Shown here piece after piece: positions 7,272 to 15,885 of a stretch of DNA of 16,650 nucleotides. The position numbers and the translations under genes were made by a program. The notes beneath the pieces are model-generated. The model was given only the letters and a program-made list of their open reading frames with translations, had not been told where the DNA came from and did no database searches. Source of the stretch: JAAYAY01 sp964429355. Lineage in GTDB: Bacteria > Planctomycetota > Planctomycetia > Pirellulales > Thermoguttaceae. Location: NCBI GenBank assembly GCA_964429355.1, contig CAYSCH010000207.1:1-16650 (forward strand), read 5' to 3'. How positions within the stretch are numbered: position 1 is the stretch's first letter; each line of letters opens with the position of its first letter.

Positions 7272-8183
7272 GGGGATGTACTGCGACAGGAAGTTCTTGC
7301 TCTGCCGCAGGGACTGCTTGCGAAGTTCGAGGGTCGCTTCGAAGGCACGATCTTCGACTTCCACGCAAACGGGCCCGTGATAACCAGCGTCGGTGAGACT
7401 CGAGAAGAACTTGCCCCACTTCACGTCGCCCATACCGGGCAGTTTGGGGGTATGCCAGTCGATGGTACGGCCGAAAATGCCCGTATCGGCAAGCTTGCGG
7501 CGTTCGATCTTGGCGTCCTTGGCGTGGGCATGCACAATCCGGCTGCCGAAATCGCGAATGGCCCGATCACAATCGATGAACTGCCACACCAGGTGGGACG
7601 GGTCAAAGTTCAAGCCGAAGTTCTTCGACGGAATGTCTTCGAACATGCGGGCCCAAATCGCCGGGCTGTGGGCCAGATTCTTCCCACCCGGCCACTCGTC
7701 GGCCGTGAACAACATGGGGCAGTTCTCAATGCCGATCTTGATGCCGTGGTCTTCAGCAAACTTGACCAGAGGGACCCAGGTTTGCTTGAACTGCGGCCAA
7801 TTGTCGTCCACGGACTTGGTCCAATCCCGGCCGATGAACGTGTTGACCACGCCCACCCCGAGCATCTCGGCCGCCACAATCACCTTCTTGATATGCTCGA
7901 CGTACACCTTGGCTTCTTCGGCAACCGGAGTCAGCGGATTGGGATAATATCCCAGGCCGCTGATCTCGATGCCCGCGCCGGCCATGGTCGCCTTCACCTT
8001 GTCGGCCTTCGCGGCGGTAAAACCATCCACGTCGACGTGGGTCACGCCGGCATACCGCCGCTCGGCTCCCCCGACGGGCCAGCACATCAATTCCACACAC
8101 GAATAGCCTGTTTCGGCCGCAAACGCGACAACTTCTTCCAAGGAAAGATCCGGCAGAATGGCACTAACAAACCCGAGTTTCAT
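7269..8183 (-). CDS. Sugar phosphate isomerase/epimerase (AP-endonuclease-2-like TIM barrel)
   Basis: This 304-aa protein fits the xylose-isomerase-like TIM-barrel superfamily, whose members interconvert ketoses or cyclitols with a bound divalent metal. Metal and active-site residues visible are Glu153 in IGIENCP, Asp194 and His197 in FDPSHLVW, the HAHAKD segment near residue 230, and the Glu of CVEVED near the end. I place the start at ATG 8183 (MKLGFVS), where the family homology begins; it has a GGGGA site about 9 bp upstream. The frame stays open further upstream to 8303, but that extension looks non-coding. The stop codon lies inside the last intergenic repeat. It is read toward the Gfo/Idh/MocA dehydrogenase, a frequent pairing in sugar and inositol catabolism. 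No signal peptide is seen. Confidence 0.88.
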   Translation of the reverse strand: MKLGFVSAILPDLSLEEVVAFAAETGYSCVELMCWPVGGAERRYAGVTHVDVDGFTAAKADKVKATMAGAGIEISGLGYYPNPLTPVAEEAKVYVEHIKKVIVAAEMLGVGVVNTFIGRDWTKSVDDNWPQFKQTWVPLVKFAEDHGIKIGIENCPMLFTADEWPGGKNLAHSPAIWARMFEDIPSKNFGLNFDPSHLVWQFIDCDRAIRDFGSRIVHAHAKDAKIERRKLADTGIFGRTIDWHTPKLPGMGDVKWGKFFSSLTDAGYHGPVCVEVEDRAFEATLELRKQSLRQSKNFLSQYIP

Positions 8184-8345
8184 CACTGTTATCCCCAGAA
8201 TGGAGTACTGAAGCGGTCCGTTTCTCGGCACGGAACAGGCCTCTTCGATTGAGGTTCGGTCCGAGCGTCCTGCCAATCTAATCCCGGCGCAGAGGGGGGT
8301 CAAGCAGCCTCACGCAACGTGCCCAGACCCGCAGATCCAACGACC

Positions 8346-8678
8346 TCAGTACATTTGCCGTAGCTGCTCCATTCGTTCGAGAAACCAGCGGGCGAACACG
8401 ATTACCAGAACGACAACCAGCGCCGTCTGAACCAGCACCAGGAGAAACAGTATCGTCTTCCAGAATCGCGAGAAACGGGGGCTCCGCAGCAGCACCGGCA
8501 GTCCGAGCGGCCCGGCGGCAAGAAAAAGCAGCACCAGCACCTGCCAACGGCTGGCGGCGATCTTCTCGTTAGGCGAGAGCTCCCTTCCCCCCTCCGGCGA
8601 TACCTCGGCAGTGATGATCTCAGGCTCAGGCACAGATGGCTCCAAGGGTCGATTCGGTAGCGGAGAGCCAGTCGGCAC
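8346..8678 (-). CDS. Small membrane protein of unknown function, two transmembrane helices
   Basis: I do not recognise this gene. The C-terminal two thirds hold two strongly hydrophobic stretches: WQVLVLLFLAAGPLGLPVLL, then after a basic link a second segment containing ILFLLVLVQTALVVVLVIVF. The protein ends with a charged helix (ARWFLERMEQLRQMY). A Pro- and Glu-rich soluble segment precedes the helices. The frame is open to a GTG at 8825, but the first 49 codons of that longer form overlap repeat-like DNA and look unlike protein. I prefer GTG 8678, which has AGGAAGG 10 bp upstream and gives 110 aa. The gene lies 162 bp upstream of the isomerase on the same strand and is divergent from the sugar transferase. 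The membrane prediction is firm; the start and function are not. Confidence 0.55.
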   Translation of the reverse strand: MPTGSPLPNRPLEPSVPEPEIITAEVSPEGGRELSPNEKIAASRWQVLVLLFLAAGPLGLPVLLRSPRFSRFWKTILFLLVLVQTALVVVLVIVFARWFLERMEQLRQMY

Positions 8679-8744
8679 CCGCTCCCGACCTTCCTCAACC
8701 GCCAAACCGGCAACATACCGGCGACCGGCGCAGCAGCATAGCCC

Positions 8745-8867
8745 CTCCGCTCCCACACCAACGCGACATCCGAGCGAGCCGTGCGTGGAAACCCGACGCG
8801 TAACCGAGGATGACCCGTCCTCCACTCACCCGCTCCGCTCCCACACGGAGGGCGCAGTGCGAGCGAG
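8745..8867. repeat. Pair of related 34-35 bp repeats, 88 bp apart
   Basis: The 14-bp sequence CTCCGCTCCCACAC occurs at 8745-8758 and 8833-8846. Each copy is followed, after 13 or 14 bp, by GAGCGAG (8772-8778 and 8861-8867). The 301-bp interval 8679-8979 otherwise shows no gene I can support. The repeats sit between the divergent membrane protein and sugar transferase genes and could be dispersed intergenic elements or operator-like sites. Confidence 0.55.
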
Positions 8868-8979
8868 GAAAGTCTGTTCTCCACCTCGCCCCAGATGTCC
8901 CACTCTCGCCAAACTCCATTGACCCCGCCCGCCATCTTCTGCTACAAGGTGCGATTGCGACAGGTTACGACATTCATGG

Positions 8980-10380
8980 ATGGGAACAGTCGTGTATCGG
9001 CGACACGGAAACAAGCTCGGGTTGGTCTTCCTTGCTGGTGACCTCGTGGTCACGACGACGGCCTGGTTCCTCGCCTACTGGACCCGTTTCGGCCTGTTTC
9101 CGTCGCCCGACGGGATCCCGGATATCCGGCTGGTGGCGGAAATGCTGCCATTGGTTCTCGTGCTGGCGGGCGTCTCGTATCGGCTGGCGGGCCTGTACGA
9201 GATTCATCGCCTTCGCGAAATGCCCCGCGAGCTGGGCGTTGTCTTCAAGGCTTCCGGCCTGCTCTTTGCCCTGGTCATCACGACCGCCTTCTATCGCCGC
9301 GACCTTTATGAGTCGCGGACGGCTCTGGGTTTGTTCTTCGCCCTCAATGCCCTCGGGATTACCGCCGCCCGGCGCCTTGTCTGGCGTGTACTTCGATATT
9401 TTCGTGGGCGGGGACTGAATCATGGGCGGGCCCTGATTGTTGGCGGCGGCCGGATGGTTGAACTCGTGGCGCGAACCATCGAGAAGAATAGCTGGACCGG
9501 CCTGGAGACTGTCGGCTTCGTCGACGAGCCCAGCCGGCGCGACTCACGAATCGTTCCGCGGCTGGGCACGATCGACCAGATCGCCCAGGTAGCGACGGAG
9601 CACGAGATCGACCATGTGTTCGTCGCGCTGCCGCTGAGCCGCTACGGCGAACTTCCTAAGATCTATCAGCTCCTGTCGGACATCCTCGTCGAGGTTCAAC
9701 TCGTGCCCGACGTGCCCGGGTTCACGGGCATCAAACCGCGGCTCACAGAAGTCGATGGAGTCCCTTTCATCAATCTGCGTCAGAATCCCCATCGTGGCTG
9801 GCCATGCGCGGCAAAGCGGGCGATGGATCTGGCCCTCGGATCGGCCGCACTCGTTGTCCTCTCTCCGGCGATGTTTCTCCTGGCCCTGGCGGTGAAACTG
9901 ACCAGCCCGGGACCCGTCTTCTATCGCCAGGGGCGCACCGGCCTGGCGGGGCGCCAGTTCGACATGCTCAAGTTCCGCAGCATGCGTGTCGATGCGGAGA
10001 GGGGCACCGGACCGGTCTGGGCACACCGCGGCGATGACCGCTGCACCTGGTTAGGACAATTCATGCGCCGCTGGAGTCTCGACGAGCTCCCCCAGCTCTT
10101 CAACGTACTGGCGGGCGACATGAGCCTGGTGGGGCCCCGTCCCGAACGGGCGGTATTCGTGGAGAAATTCCGCCGCCAGATCCCCGGCTACGCTCAGCGT
10201 CACCAGGTGAAGGCGGGCATCACCGGATGGGCCCAGGTGCACGGCTGGCGAGGTAACACCTCGCTCCGCCATCGCGTTCAATGCGACCTCTACTACATCA
10301 GCCACTGGTCGATCTGGCTCGACCTGCAGATCCTGCTGATGACCTTCCGCTACGGCTGGCGGCACAGGAACGCTTATTGA
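8980..10380 (+). CDS. Polyprenyl-phosphate sugar-1-phosphate transferase (WcaJ/PglC-type initiating transferase)
   Basis: The enzyme transfers a sugar-1-phosphate from a nucleotide sugar to undecaprenyl phosphate in the inner membrane, the first step of exopolysaccharide or O-antigen unit assembly. Four hydrophobic segments lie in the first 125 residues. A nucleotide-binding-like domain follows (ALIVGGG at about 150), then a membrane helix at about 282-310. The catalytic bacterial sugar transferase domain follows, with FYRQGRTG, DMLKFRSM, the Asp368-Glu369 pair in LDELPQ, and the SLVGPRPE signature. The C-terminus ends in YYISHWSIWLDLQILLMT, as usual. At 466 aa it has the full-length architecture. 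ATG 8980 has only a weak ribosome site (CAGG). No other glycan-assembly genes are next to it, so the polymer cannot be named. The gene is convergent with the glycosidase gene that follows. Confidence 0.93.
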   Translation: MGTVVYRRHGNKLGLVFLAGDLVVTTTAWFLAYWTRFGLFPSPDGIPDIRLVAEMLPLVLVLAGVSYRLAGLYEIHRLREMPRELGVVFKASGLLFALVITTAFYRRDLYESRTALGLFFALNALGITAARRLVWRVLRYFRGRGLNHGRALIVGGGRMVELVARTIEKNSWTGLETVGFVDEPSRRDSRIVPRLGTIDQIAQVATEHEIDHVFVALPLSRYGELPKIYQLLSDILVEVQLVPDVPGFTGIKPRLTEVDGVPFINLRQNPHRGWPCAAKRAMDLALGSAALVVLSPAMFLLALAVKLTSPGPVFYRQGRTGLAGRQFDMLKFRSMRVDAERGTGPVWAHRGDDRCTWLGQFMRRWSLDELPQLFNVLAGDMSLVGPRPERAVFVEKFRRQIPGYAQRHQVKAGITGWAQVHGWRGNTSLRHRVQCDLYYISHWSIWLDLQILLMTFRYGWRHRNAY

Positions 10381-10383
10381 CGA

Positions 10384-10434
10384 ACCGATGTTGATCAGCA
10401 CAATCAGCGGAGAACTATCGGCAACAACAAGCAT
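10384..10434 (-). pseudogene. Relic of a PIN-domain toxin N-terminus
   Basis: Read on the minus strand from ATG 10434, 17 codons give MLVVADSSPLIVLINIG. This closely matches the start of PIN-domain (VapC-like, DUF3368-type) toxin ribonucleases, including the first catalytic Asp in ADSSPL. Homology stops there: the frame continues antisense through the end of the sugar transferase gene with no further PIN motifs. Another minus-strand frame ends at 10415, overlapping this start by 20 bp, as antitoxin and toxin genes often do, but I cannot show that it is an antitoxin remnant. A chance match is unlikely given the position and length, but is not excluded. Confidence 0.5.
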
Positions 10435-10481
10435 CAGTGTGCCTTGCCCGCAATGCGTTCAGGCGTTTGCCAACACGATCT

Positions 10482-12599
10482 TCATTGCTCGTCTCCTTTT
10501 GCCCGATCGCTCGTTGGTCCACGACGTTCTTCGCCCTCCCGCAGGGCCTTGGATTTCTCTCGGCAGGGTGTTGTGGTGTCCAGGAAGCGCTTGACCAGTG
10601 TCTGATAGCCGTCGTTGTCTCGGTCTTCGGCGAGCCAGAGCCGCTGGAAGTCGGCCTGCAACGCCTCAAATTCGTCCGCCACCGAGTCAAGTTCTTTCGC
10701 CACCTGGGTTCTGGGCACAGCTTCGTCGTTGTAGTGGCCGAGCGCCAGCAGCTTGTGGCCCAGGGCAAGATAACAGCGGACCCCGAAGGCATATTGCTCC
10801 AGATTGTCCTGGTTGCGTTTTGCCCTGGGCGCTTCGGCGATCAACGCCGCGAGTGCGGGGGTTGCCGCGTCTGTTAGCATCTGACCCACTTCCGCCGGAT
10901 CGACCATGCGGGTTATGTCCGGGTGGGTGAAGGGATCGTGGACGAATTCCCAGATGAAAGTAGTCGAGGCGTCGACTTCCTTCCCCTCCTTATCGCGGAC
11001 GCGGATACTCCGGGCATTCACGTCGCTGGCCGCTTCGATAGCCCGTGTCAGGGCATCGCCGGACAGGCCGTACAGGCAGCGAGCATACGCCTGCCGAAAA
11101 TAGTCGCGGTCCACCTGTGCTCCGGTCCAGGCGCAGGCTCCGTGGTAGAGATAGGGCAGCCATTGCTCGCCCACGAAATGGAAGTGTCCGGCGTCGCCCC
11201 AGTCGCAAGTGATGCTGCCGATCGCCTCGTATTTCAGTCCGCGCGACACTTCGAGGTCGGAGAACCCGGCCGCGTGGTTGACCCACGGCGTCAGCCAGAC
11301 ATGGCTGTTGATCCAGGCCTGCGCGAAGAAATCGATCCCTTTCTCTTGAAGCCGCGGGAAGTCTTTCTCGTAGGCGGGCTGGTAGGGTCCACCGGCGCAG
11401 TAGTAGCTGCCGATGATGATGTCCTTGGGAAGCTGGTCGAGTTTGGGACCCATGCCGGAAAGGTGCCCCTGGCTGTCGAGCGGGCCCTGGGTGATCATGA
11501 GACGCCGGCCATGCTTTTTGACCGTTTCGTTCAGTTGCAGCACATAGTTGAAAACCAGATCGGTGATCTGGTCGAGCGTCAGGCCGGCGGCCTGGAGCCC
11601 GTCGATGTCCACCTCGGTGATGTCCACATTGAACAGTTCACCCGGGAAGCTCTCGCACAGTTCGTCGATCATCGTGGAGACCATCCGCACGGCTTCCGGC
11701 TTGCGGATGTCGAAAGTCATAATCCACGGCATTTTTTCGCAGGGTCCAACGCGCAGGTGCTGGTACTTGGGCTTGTTGAGAATGAAGTAGGAGTGGCCCA
11801 GTACCTGGAGGAGCGGATGCACCTCGACTCCCCGCTGTGCCGCGTGGAGTGCCAGTTCCTTGGACTCCTCCGGGGTTAATCCCTCGGGCGGCGAGACGTC
11901 GGGGAAGGCCTTGTACTTGTAGACGTGCTCGATATACAGTTCGAGCTGGTTCATCTTGCCCTCGGCCAGCACGTCAGCCAGCCGCTTGAGCGTTTCCGGC
12001 TTGGGCACCTGCCCGCGCGAGATGTCCTGCTGCACTCCCCGATACTTGAGGGATGGCCAGTCGTGGATGATCAGGCCTGGGAGCGTCGTGCGGTCGGCGG
12101 CGATCTGGGCCAGCGTCGTGATGCCATATCGCAGTCCGGAGACGGTGCGCGCAGCCAGGGTCACACCCCCGTTCTCCACGGCCAGCCCATAGCCTTGTTC
12201 CCCGAGCTGTCTGAACATGGCTGCGTCTACCTTGAGCGCCGGGGGAAACTTGCTGGGTTCGGTGGCGAGCACGAGCGAAACGACCGGACGGGCGACCGGG
12301 GCGTCAAGCAGCGGCAGTCGCACGCCCGACGCGGCGGAGAGCCGGTCGGCAGCCTGTTGCGCCAGTTGGCGGGGAATGCCCGCTGCTGCGAAGCCTTTGC
12401 AGACCGACAGGTCGAACGACTCGCCCGGCAGGGGCGCCAGGGCCTTGGGCTGCACGAGAATCCAGGTATCCAGTCCGGTGAGCGCCTTGGCCACACCGTG
12501 CGGCGTGGTTTCCATATCCGCCGCCAAGGTCCACCCGCCCAGTCCGCCGAACAGGGATGCCAGGATTGCAGCGATCGCTGCCTGGTTCAGTTGTTTCAT
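10482..12599 (-). CDS. Secreted GH20-like glycoside hydrolase (beta-N-acetylhexosaminidase family)
   Basis: The protein is predicted to remove terminal hexosamine-type sugars from a glycan outside the cytoplasm. Residues 1-27 form a signal peptide (basic start, hydrophobic AAIAAILASLFGGLGG, ending near TLAAD). A GH20 N-terminal alpha/beta domain follows to about residue 180. The TIM barrel begins at HDWPSLKYRGVQQDISRG, the family's usual barrel-entry motif. At the catalytic position, canonical GH20 enzymes have an Asp-Glu pair; here I read NVDITEVD, with Glu329 preceded by Thr328 and with Asp326 two residues further back. The substrate or mechanism may therefore differ. The last 30 residues are highly charged. 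It lies 94 bp downstream of a secreted FAD oxidoreductase on the same strand, probably co-transcribed. The family call is good; activity on N-acetylhexosamine is uncertain. Confidence 0.82.
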   Translation of the reverse strand: MKQLNQAAIAAILASLFGGLGGWTLAADMETTPHGVAKALTGLDTWILVQPKALAPLPGESFDLSVCKGFAAAGIPRQLAQQAADRLSAASGVRLPLLDAPVARPVVSLVLATEPSKFPPALKVDAAMFRQLGEQGYGLAVENGGVTLAARTVSGLRYGITTLAQIAADRTTLPGLIIHDWPSLKYRGVQQDISRGQVPKPETLKRLADVLAEGKMNQLELYIEHVYKYKAFPDVSPPEGLTPEESKELALHAAQRGVEVHPLLQVLGHSYFILNKPKYQHLRVGPCEKMPWIMTFDIRKPEAVRMVSTMIDELCESFPGELFNVDITEVDIDGLQAAGLTLDQITDLVFNYVLQLNETVKKHGRRLMITQGPLDSQGHLSGMGPKLDQLPKDIIIGSYYCAGGPYQPAYEKDFPRLQEKGIDFFAQAWINSHVWLTPWVNHAAGFSDLEVSRGLKYEAIGSITCDWGDAGHFHFVGEQWLPYLYHGACAWTGAQVDRDYFRQAYARCLYGLSGDALTRAIEAASDVNARSIRVRDKEGKEVDASTTFIWEFVHDPFTHPDITRMVDPAEVGQMLTDAATPALAALIAEAPRAKRNQDNLEQYAFGVRCYLALGHKLLALGHYNDEAVPRTQVAKELDSVADEFEALQADFQRLWLAEDRDNDGYQTLVKRFLDTTTPCREKSKALREGEERRGPTSDRAKGDEQ

Positions 12600-12693
12600 G
12601 ATCTCATCTCGTTGGCAGGTCTACGGGACAGATGCCAGTCCCCTGATGGAGGGCCTGCCCGCAGGTCACACCATTCTCGCTGGCAAACTGCGG

Positions 12694-15522
12694 TCACTTC
12701 TCATGATAGGCGCGGATTTCAAACACCCTTGCCGATCGATCGCCGTTCGTTGCCGCCACCAGCAGCATCAGCTTCTTCGCCTTGACCGGATCGAAGCGGT
12801 GGACCCGGCGGCGCTGGAAATTCTCCGTGATCGTGGCCAGCGAGATCCGATGACCGTCGGCCAGGCACGAAAGCTCGTAGTCGCGGACGCACTGCGGCAC
12901 GAGCGGCACTGTGTGGTGCGAAGCATTCATATCCGTGTCGAAAGTCAGGTAGACCGTATTGATCGTGGTCGGCTCGGGGAATTCCAGTTCGATCCACTGG
13001 GGCAGCGGCTGGGCCGGATCCGACACCCATTCGTTCGGCGAGCGGTCCACAATCCGGGTGACTCCGTTTATCACGTTCTCCGGATGGCACTGGATTTCAC
13101 AGGTCAGCGGCGGATCCGTGTACATGCCATAGTACTGGCCTTTCACCATGGTCCACGGTTTTCCGTTGCCGCCACCGTAAGCCCGGCAGGCCGCATAGGG
13201 ACCGGAAGTCATCAAACGCCATGACACGCCCTCCGTCTTGGGCAGCAGTATCCAGACCATGGGCGAGTCGATCTCGGCGCTGACGGCGAACTGGACCCAC
13301 GACTGTTTTCCCGGCGGCACGATCGCCTTGGCCGAGCCGAGATCCTCCTCCGACGAGAAATCACCCGCTTCCGTTGCCCCACGTACGCGTGCGGTGATCT
13401 CCACCGCCTTGTTGCGGACGTTCTCGAGCAGCAGCCACACGGACTTGAGCTCGCGATGGATCCCTCGCGGAAACATCACTGCGCGGGACATGTTGAGCGG
13501 ATGAAGTTCGTCAGGAACCACGTTTTCCCGCGCGAAGATCTCGTGGGCTGCAAAGCTCGAGGCCGTCACCTTGGCGGTTCGCGCCACGTCGCCGGGATCG
13601 TCGTTGGGCAGGTTGGGAATGTACTGATCCTGCTTGAGCAGCGTCTGCTGCAGTTCGGTGATGTAGTCTCGCCCGAGGAGGCGTGGTGTCACGCCGTGCT
13701 TCAAGCACATGGCAGCCGCAGTTCCGGTCGCCTGCCCGAGAGTGGCCAGTGTGCTCTGCACGCGAACCGTTCCCAGGGCCACGTGGGTCACGCTCACGTG
13801 GCGTCCGGCAAACTGGAGGTTGTCGATGTTGACCGAATACAGGCAGCGGTAGGGGATGCTGTAGATCGGCACGCGGGGATTGCAGTCGAAAGGTCCTTCG
13901 GCGCCGGAGTAGATGCCGCGGGGGTGATGAACGTCGAGACTCCAGCCGCCGTAGGAAATGCGGTCGGGGAACATGACGGCCTCAAGCACGTCGTGCTGGG
14001 TGAGGATATAGTCTCCCACAAGCCGGCGGGTTTCGCGTTTGGCATCGCCGTGGGGCACGTAGACCAGATCGAACGTTCGCGCCGCCGATCGACCCGGCCA
14101 GTGATTCTTCAGATAGTCCCAGTAGCCGAAGGTGATGCGGATCAGCTCGTCACGGGCGAACTCGGGGTCGTCGAGATCGTTGACGGTTCCCTCGTGCTCG
14201 AGCCACCACTCGCCGCCGGTCACCCGGCGGATGGTGCGGCCAAAATCTTTGGTGGGCAGTTTGGCGGCCCACGGGGGCGGTGTGTAGTCGATCTGGCGGC
14301 CAACATCCTGGGCATGGAACGAGATGGCCATGTTGCCCATCAGGCATCCGCTCATGGTGATCCGGTCGGCCTCCTTCGGGGCCAGATCCTCGCCGAACTC
14401 TTCGCTCGACTCGCGACCGAAGCGGTACCTGGCCCCCGCGTAGTAGCCAACCCAGCCGTCGCCGGTGCAATCGATGAAGTGGCGTCCGCGATAGGCGTAG
14501 ATCTCACCGGTCAGCGTGTCGAGGGCCCGCACGGCGGCGATCGTTTTCTCGTCGGCCATGTCGACGCCGAACACGTGCCGATTAACAAAAACTGTGAGAT
14601 TCTTTTCCTGTTCGGCAAGGATGCGGTACGACTCGCTCACTCGCGGTTGCTCGTATCTGGCCTGGATCCGGCCGGCTTCCTCGACGATGCCGCTCTCGCG
14701 GGCGTTGGTCTGGTGGGTCCCCGCGCCGTTGACGCCGACACCCAACTCAACGCTCGCATTGCCCCCGAGGACGGGCCGATTCTGAACCAGGGCCGTTTTG
14801 GCTCCATTCCTGGCAGCGGCGATCGCTGCCGAGCAACCGGCCGTTCCGGCTCCGACGACAACCACGTCGAACTGGCCGCCCTGCTGGGGTTCCAGCGACA
14901 AGCCCGTCAGCCGGCTGCGTTCTTTCTGGATTGCCTCCAGATCCTCCGGCGGCGTGTAGTTCAGATCGGTGGTCAAGAGGATCGCATCACAGCGTGCGAA
15001 GTAGCCGGTTCGATCGGCCAAGGCAAGCGATGTCTTTCCAGCCGACAGCTCGAACTCGCCCCCCGGGCACCAAGTCCAGCGATTGTGCGGCTCCGCGCCG
15101 AAGAGCTTCTCCGCCTGCTTGCCGCTCACGAGCACCTGGAACTGGCCGGGGGAGTGGGGGGGATACCAGTTCTTCGCCCGGACCCAGAGCCGGTACTTGC
15201 CGGCCTTGGGAATCTCGATCGTGGTGGTGGCGTCGGCCACCGGAGTGCCCGTGCCGCCGGCCAGCAGATAGGGCGAGCCCATGTTGTGGACGAACTGCGT
15301 TTCAAACCGCCAGCCCCCGTAGTTGGCGAAATCTTCGGCATCGATCCAGAGGAAGCCGTCGACCAGCATCCTGGTTTGACGCTCGGGCTTGCGAAAGCCG
15401 TCCATCTCCGGGCCGAACGGCCTCAGTTGCGAGGTATCGACCTCGGCCGCCGCGGCGGCGACCGCCCAGCAGGCCGCTATTCCGCCAAGCACGACAGTTC
15501 CGGTCCACCTTTGCACGGTCAT
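12694..15522 (-). CDS. Secreted FAD-dependent oxidoreductase with flanking carbohydrate-binding-like modules
   Basis: The 942-aa protein begins with a Sec-type signal peptide (about 1-26, ending in AVAAAAA). Residues about 50-190 resemble a beta-sandwich sugar-binding module (WIDAEDFANYGGW, then PKAGKYRLWVRAKN). The FAD domain follows with the dinucleotide motif GAGTAG at 224-229, the second strand and VLGGNAS, and a further FAD-family segment FIDCTGDGWVGYYAGA. It matches the FAD_oxidored family, abundant in Planctomycetes. The last 120 residues look discoidin-like (IELEFPEPTTINTVYL). The annotated ATG lies only 2 bp after GGAG. The GTG two codons later (15516) has the better 8-bp spacing and may be the true start. 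The downstream GH20-like gene suggests a joint role in breaking down or modifying a glycan. The redox substrate is unknown. Confidence 0.88.
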   Translation of the reverse strand: MTVQRWTGTVVLGGIAACWAVAAAAAEVDTSQLRPFGPEMDGFRKPERQTRMLVDGFLWIDAEDFANYGGWRFETQFVHNMGSPYLLAGGTGTPVADATTTIEIPKAGKYRLWVRAKNWYPPHSPGQFQVLVSGKQAEKLFGAEPHNRWTWCPGGEFELSAGKTSLALADRTGYFARCDAILLTTDLNYTPPEDLEAIQKERSRLTGLSLEPQQGGQFDVVVVGAGTAGCSAAIAAARNGAKTALVQNRPVLGGNASVELGVGVNGAGTHQTNARESGIVEEAGRIQARYEQPRVSESYRILAEQEKNLTVFVNRHVFGVDMADEKTIAAVRALDTLTGEIYAYRGRHFIDCTGDGWVGYYAGARYRFGRESSEEFGEDLAPKEADRITMSGCLMGNMAISFHAQDVGRQIDYTPPPWAAKLPTKDFGRTIRRVTGGEWWLEHEGTVNDLDDPEFARDELIRITFGYWDYLKNHWPGRSAARTFDLVYVPHGDAKRETRRLVGDYILTQHDVLEAVMFPDRISYGGWSLDVHHPRGIYSGAEGPFDCNPRVPIYSIPYRCLYSVNIDNLQFAGRHVSVTHVALGTVRVQSTLATLGQATGTAAAMCLKHGVTPRLLGRDYITELQQTLLKQDQYIPNLPNDDPGDVARTAKVTASSFAAHEIFARENVVPDELHPLNMSRAVMFPRGIHRELKSVWLLLENVRNKAVEITARVRGATEAGDFSSEEDLGSAKAIVPPGKQSWVQFAVSAEIDSPMVWILLPKTEGVSWRLMTSGPYAACRAYGGGNGKPWTMVKGQYYGMYTDPPLTCEIQCHPENVINGVTRIVDRSPNEWVSDPAQPLPQWIELEFPEPTTINTVYLTFDTDMNASHHTVPLVPQCVRDYELSCLADGHRISLATITENFQRRRVHRFDPVKAKKLMLLVAATNGDRSARVFEIRAYHEK

Positions 15523-15524
15523 AT

Positions 15525-15528
15525 CTCC
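15525..15528 (-). promoter_or_regulatory. Ribosome binding site favouring GTG 15516 over ATG 15522
   Basis: On the minus strand GGAG is followed by ATATGACC and then GTG. It is 2 bp from the ATG but 8 bp from the GTG, so initiation at the GTG is plausible. The difference is two residues of the signal peptide. Confidence 0.4.
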
Positions 15529-15885
15529 GAATGGGGTTCGACTCGCGGGAGTATTCTAGTGTAAATGGGGAGAAGATGCGATGTTGCGTCTGGCGTTTTC
15601 GCGGGTAATTCAGCCCCAACGAAATTGAGGGACTCACTTCGGGAACTCAGGGCATGTGGCACGGCTCAATCCCAACCCCGCGCGTCACACTTCGGTCAAT
15701 CCCAATGGGTGAAACTGGGGTTGAATCCATGTTGCGAAGGGTCTGGCCGGTTTGCAGTAGCCTACGGCTGCATAAATATTCAGCCTGCCGTGTGTTTATT
15801 ATGGAGGCCATTCAAATAAGGCAACTTAGCCGGCCGTGGGCCGTCACGACAAACGACACAACCGATGGGTGGCCCGTTTATTGTA

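Noticed and set aside
7377..8252. Plus-strand frame of 291 codons over the isomerase
   Set aside because: It is antisense to the TIM-barrel gene, which has conserved metal-binding motifs; the plus-strand translation has no recognisable feature.
8402..8935. Alternative 177-codon minus frame over the small membrane protein
   Set aside because: It is Arg- and Cys-rich without hydrophobic segments. The other frame gives two clean membrane helices and a plausible ribosome site.
13456..15564. Plus-strand frame of 702 codons over the oxidoreductase gene
   Set aside because: It is antisense to the FAD gene, which has a signal peptide, GAGTAG motif and family signatures. The plus frame reads as Gly/Val/Arg-rich low-complexity sequence.
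15740..15860. Possible riboswitch or terminator in the hairpins upstream of DUF1559
   Set aside because: The hairpins are short (5-6 bp), lack a T-tract, and match no riboswitch consensus that I can recall.
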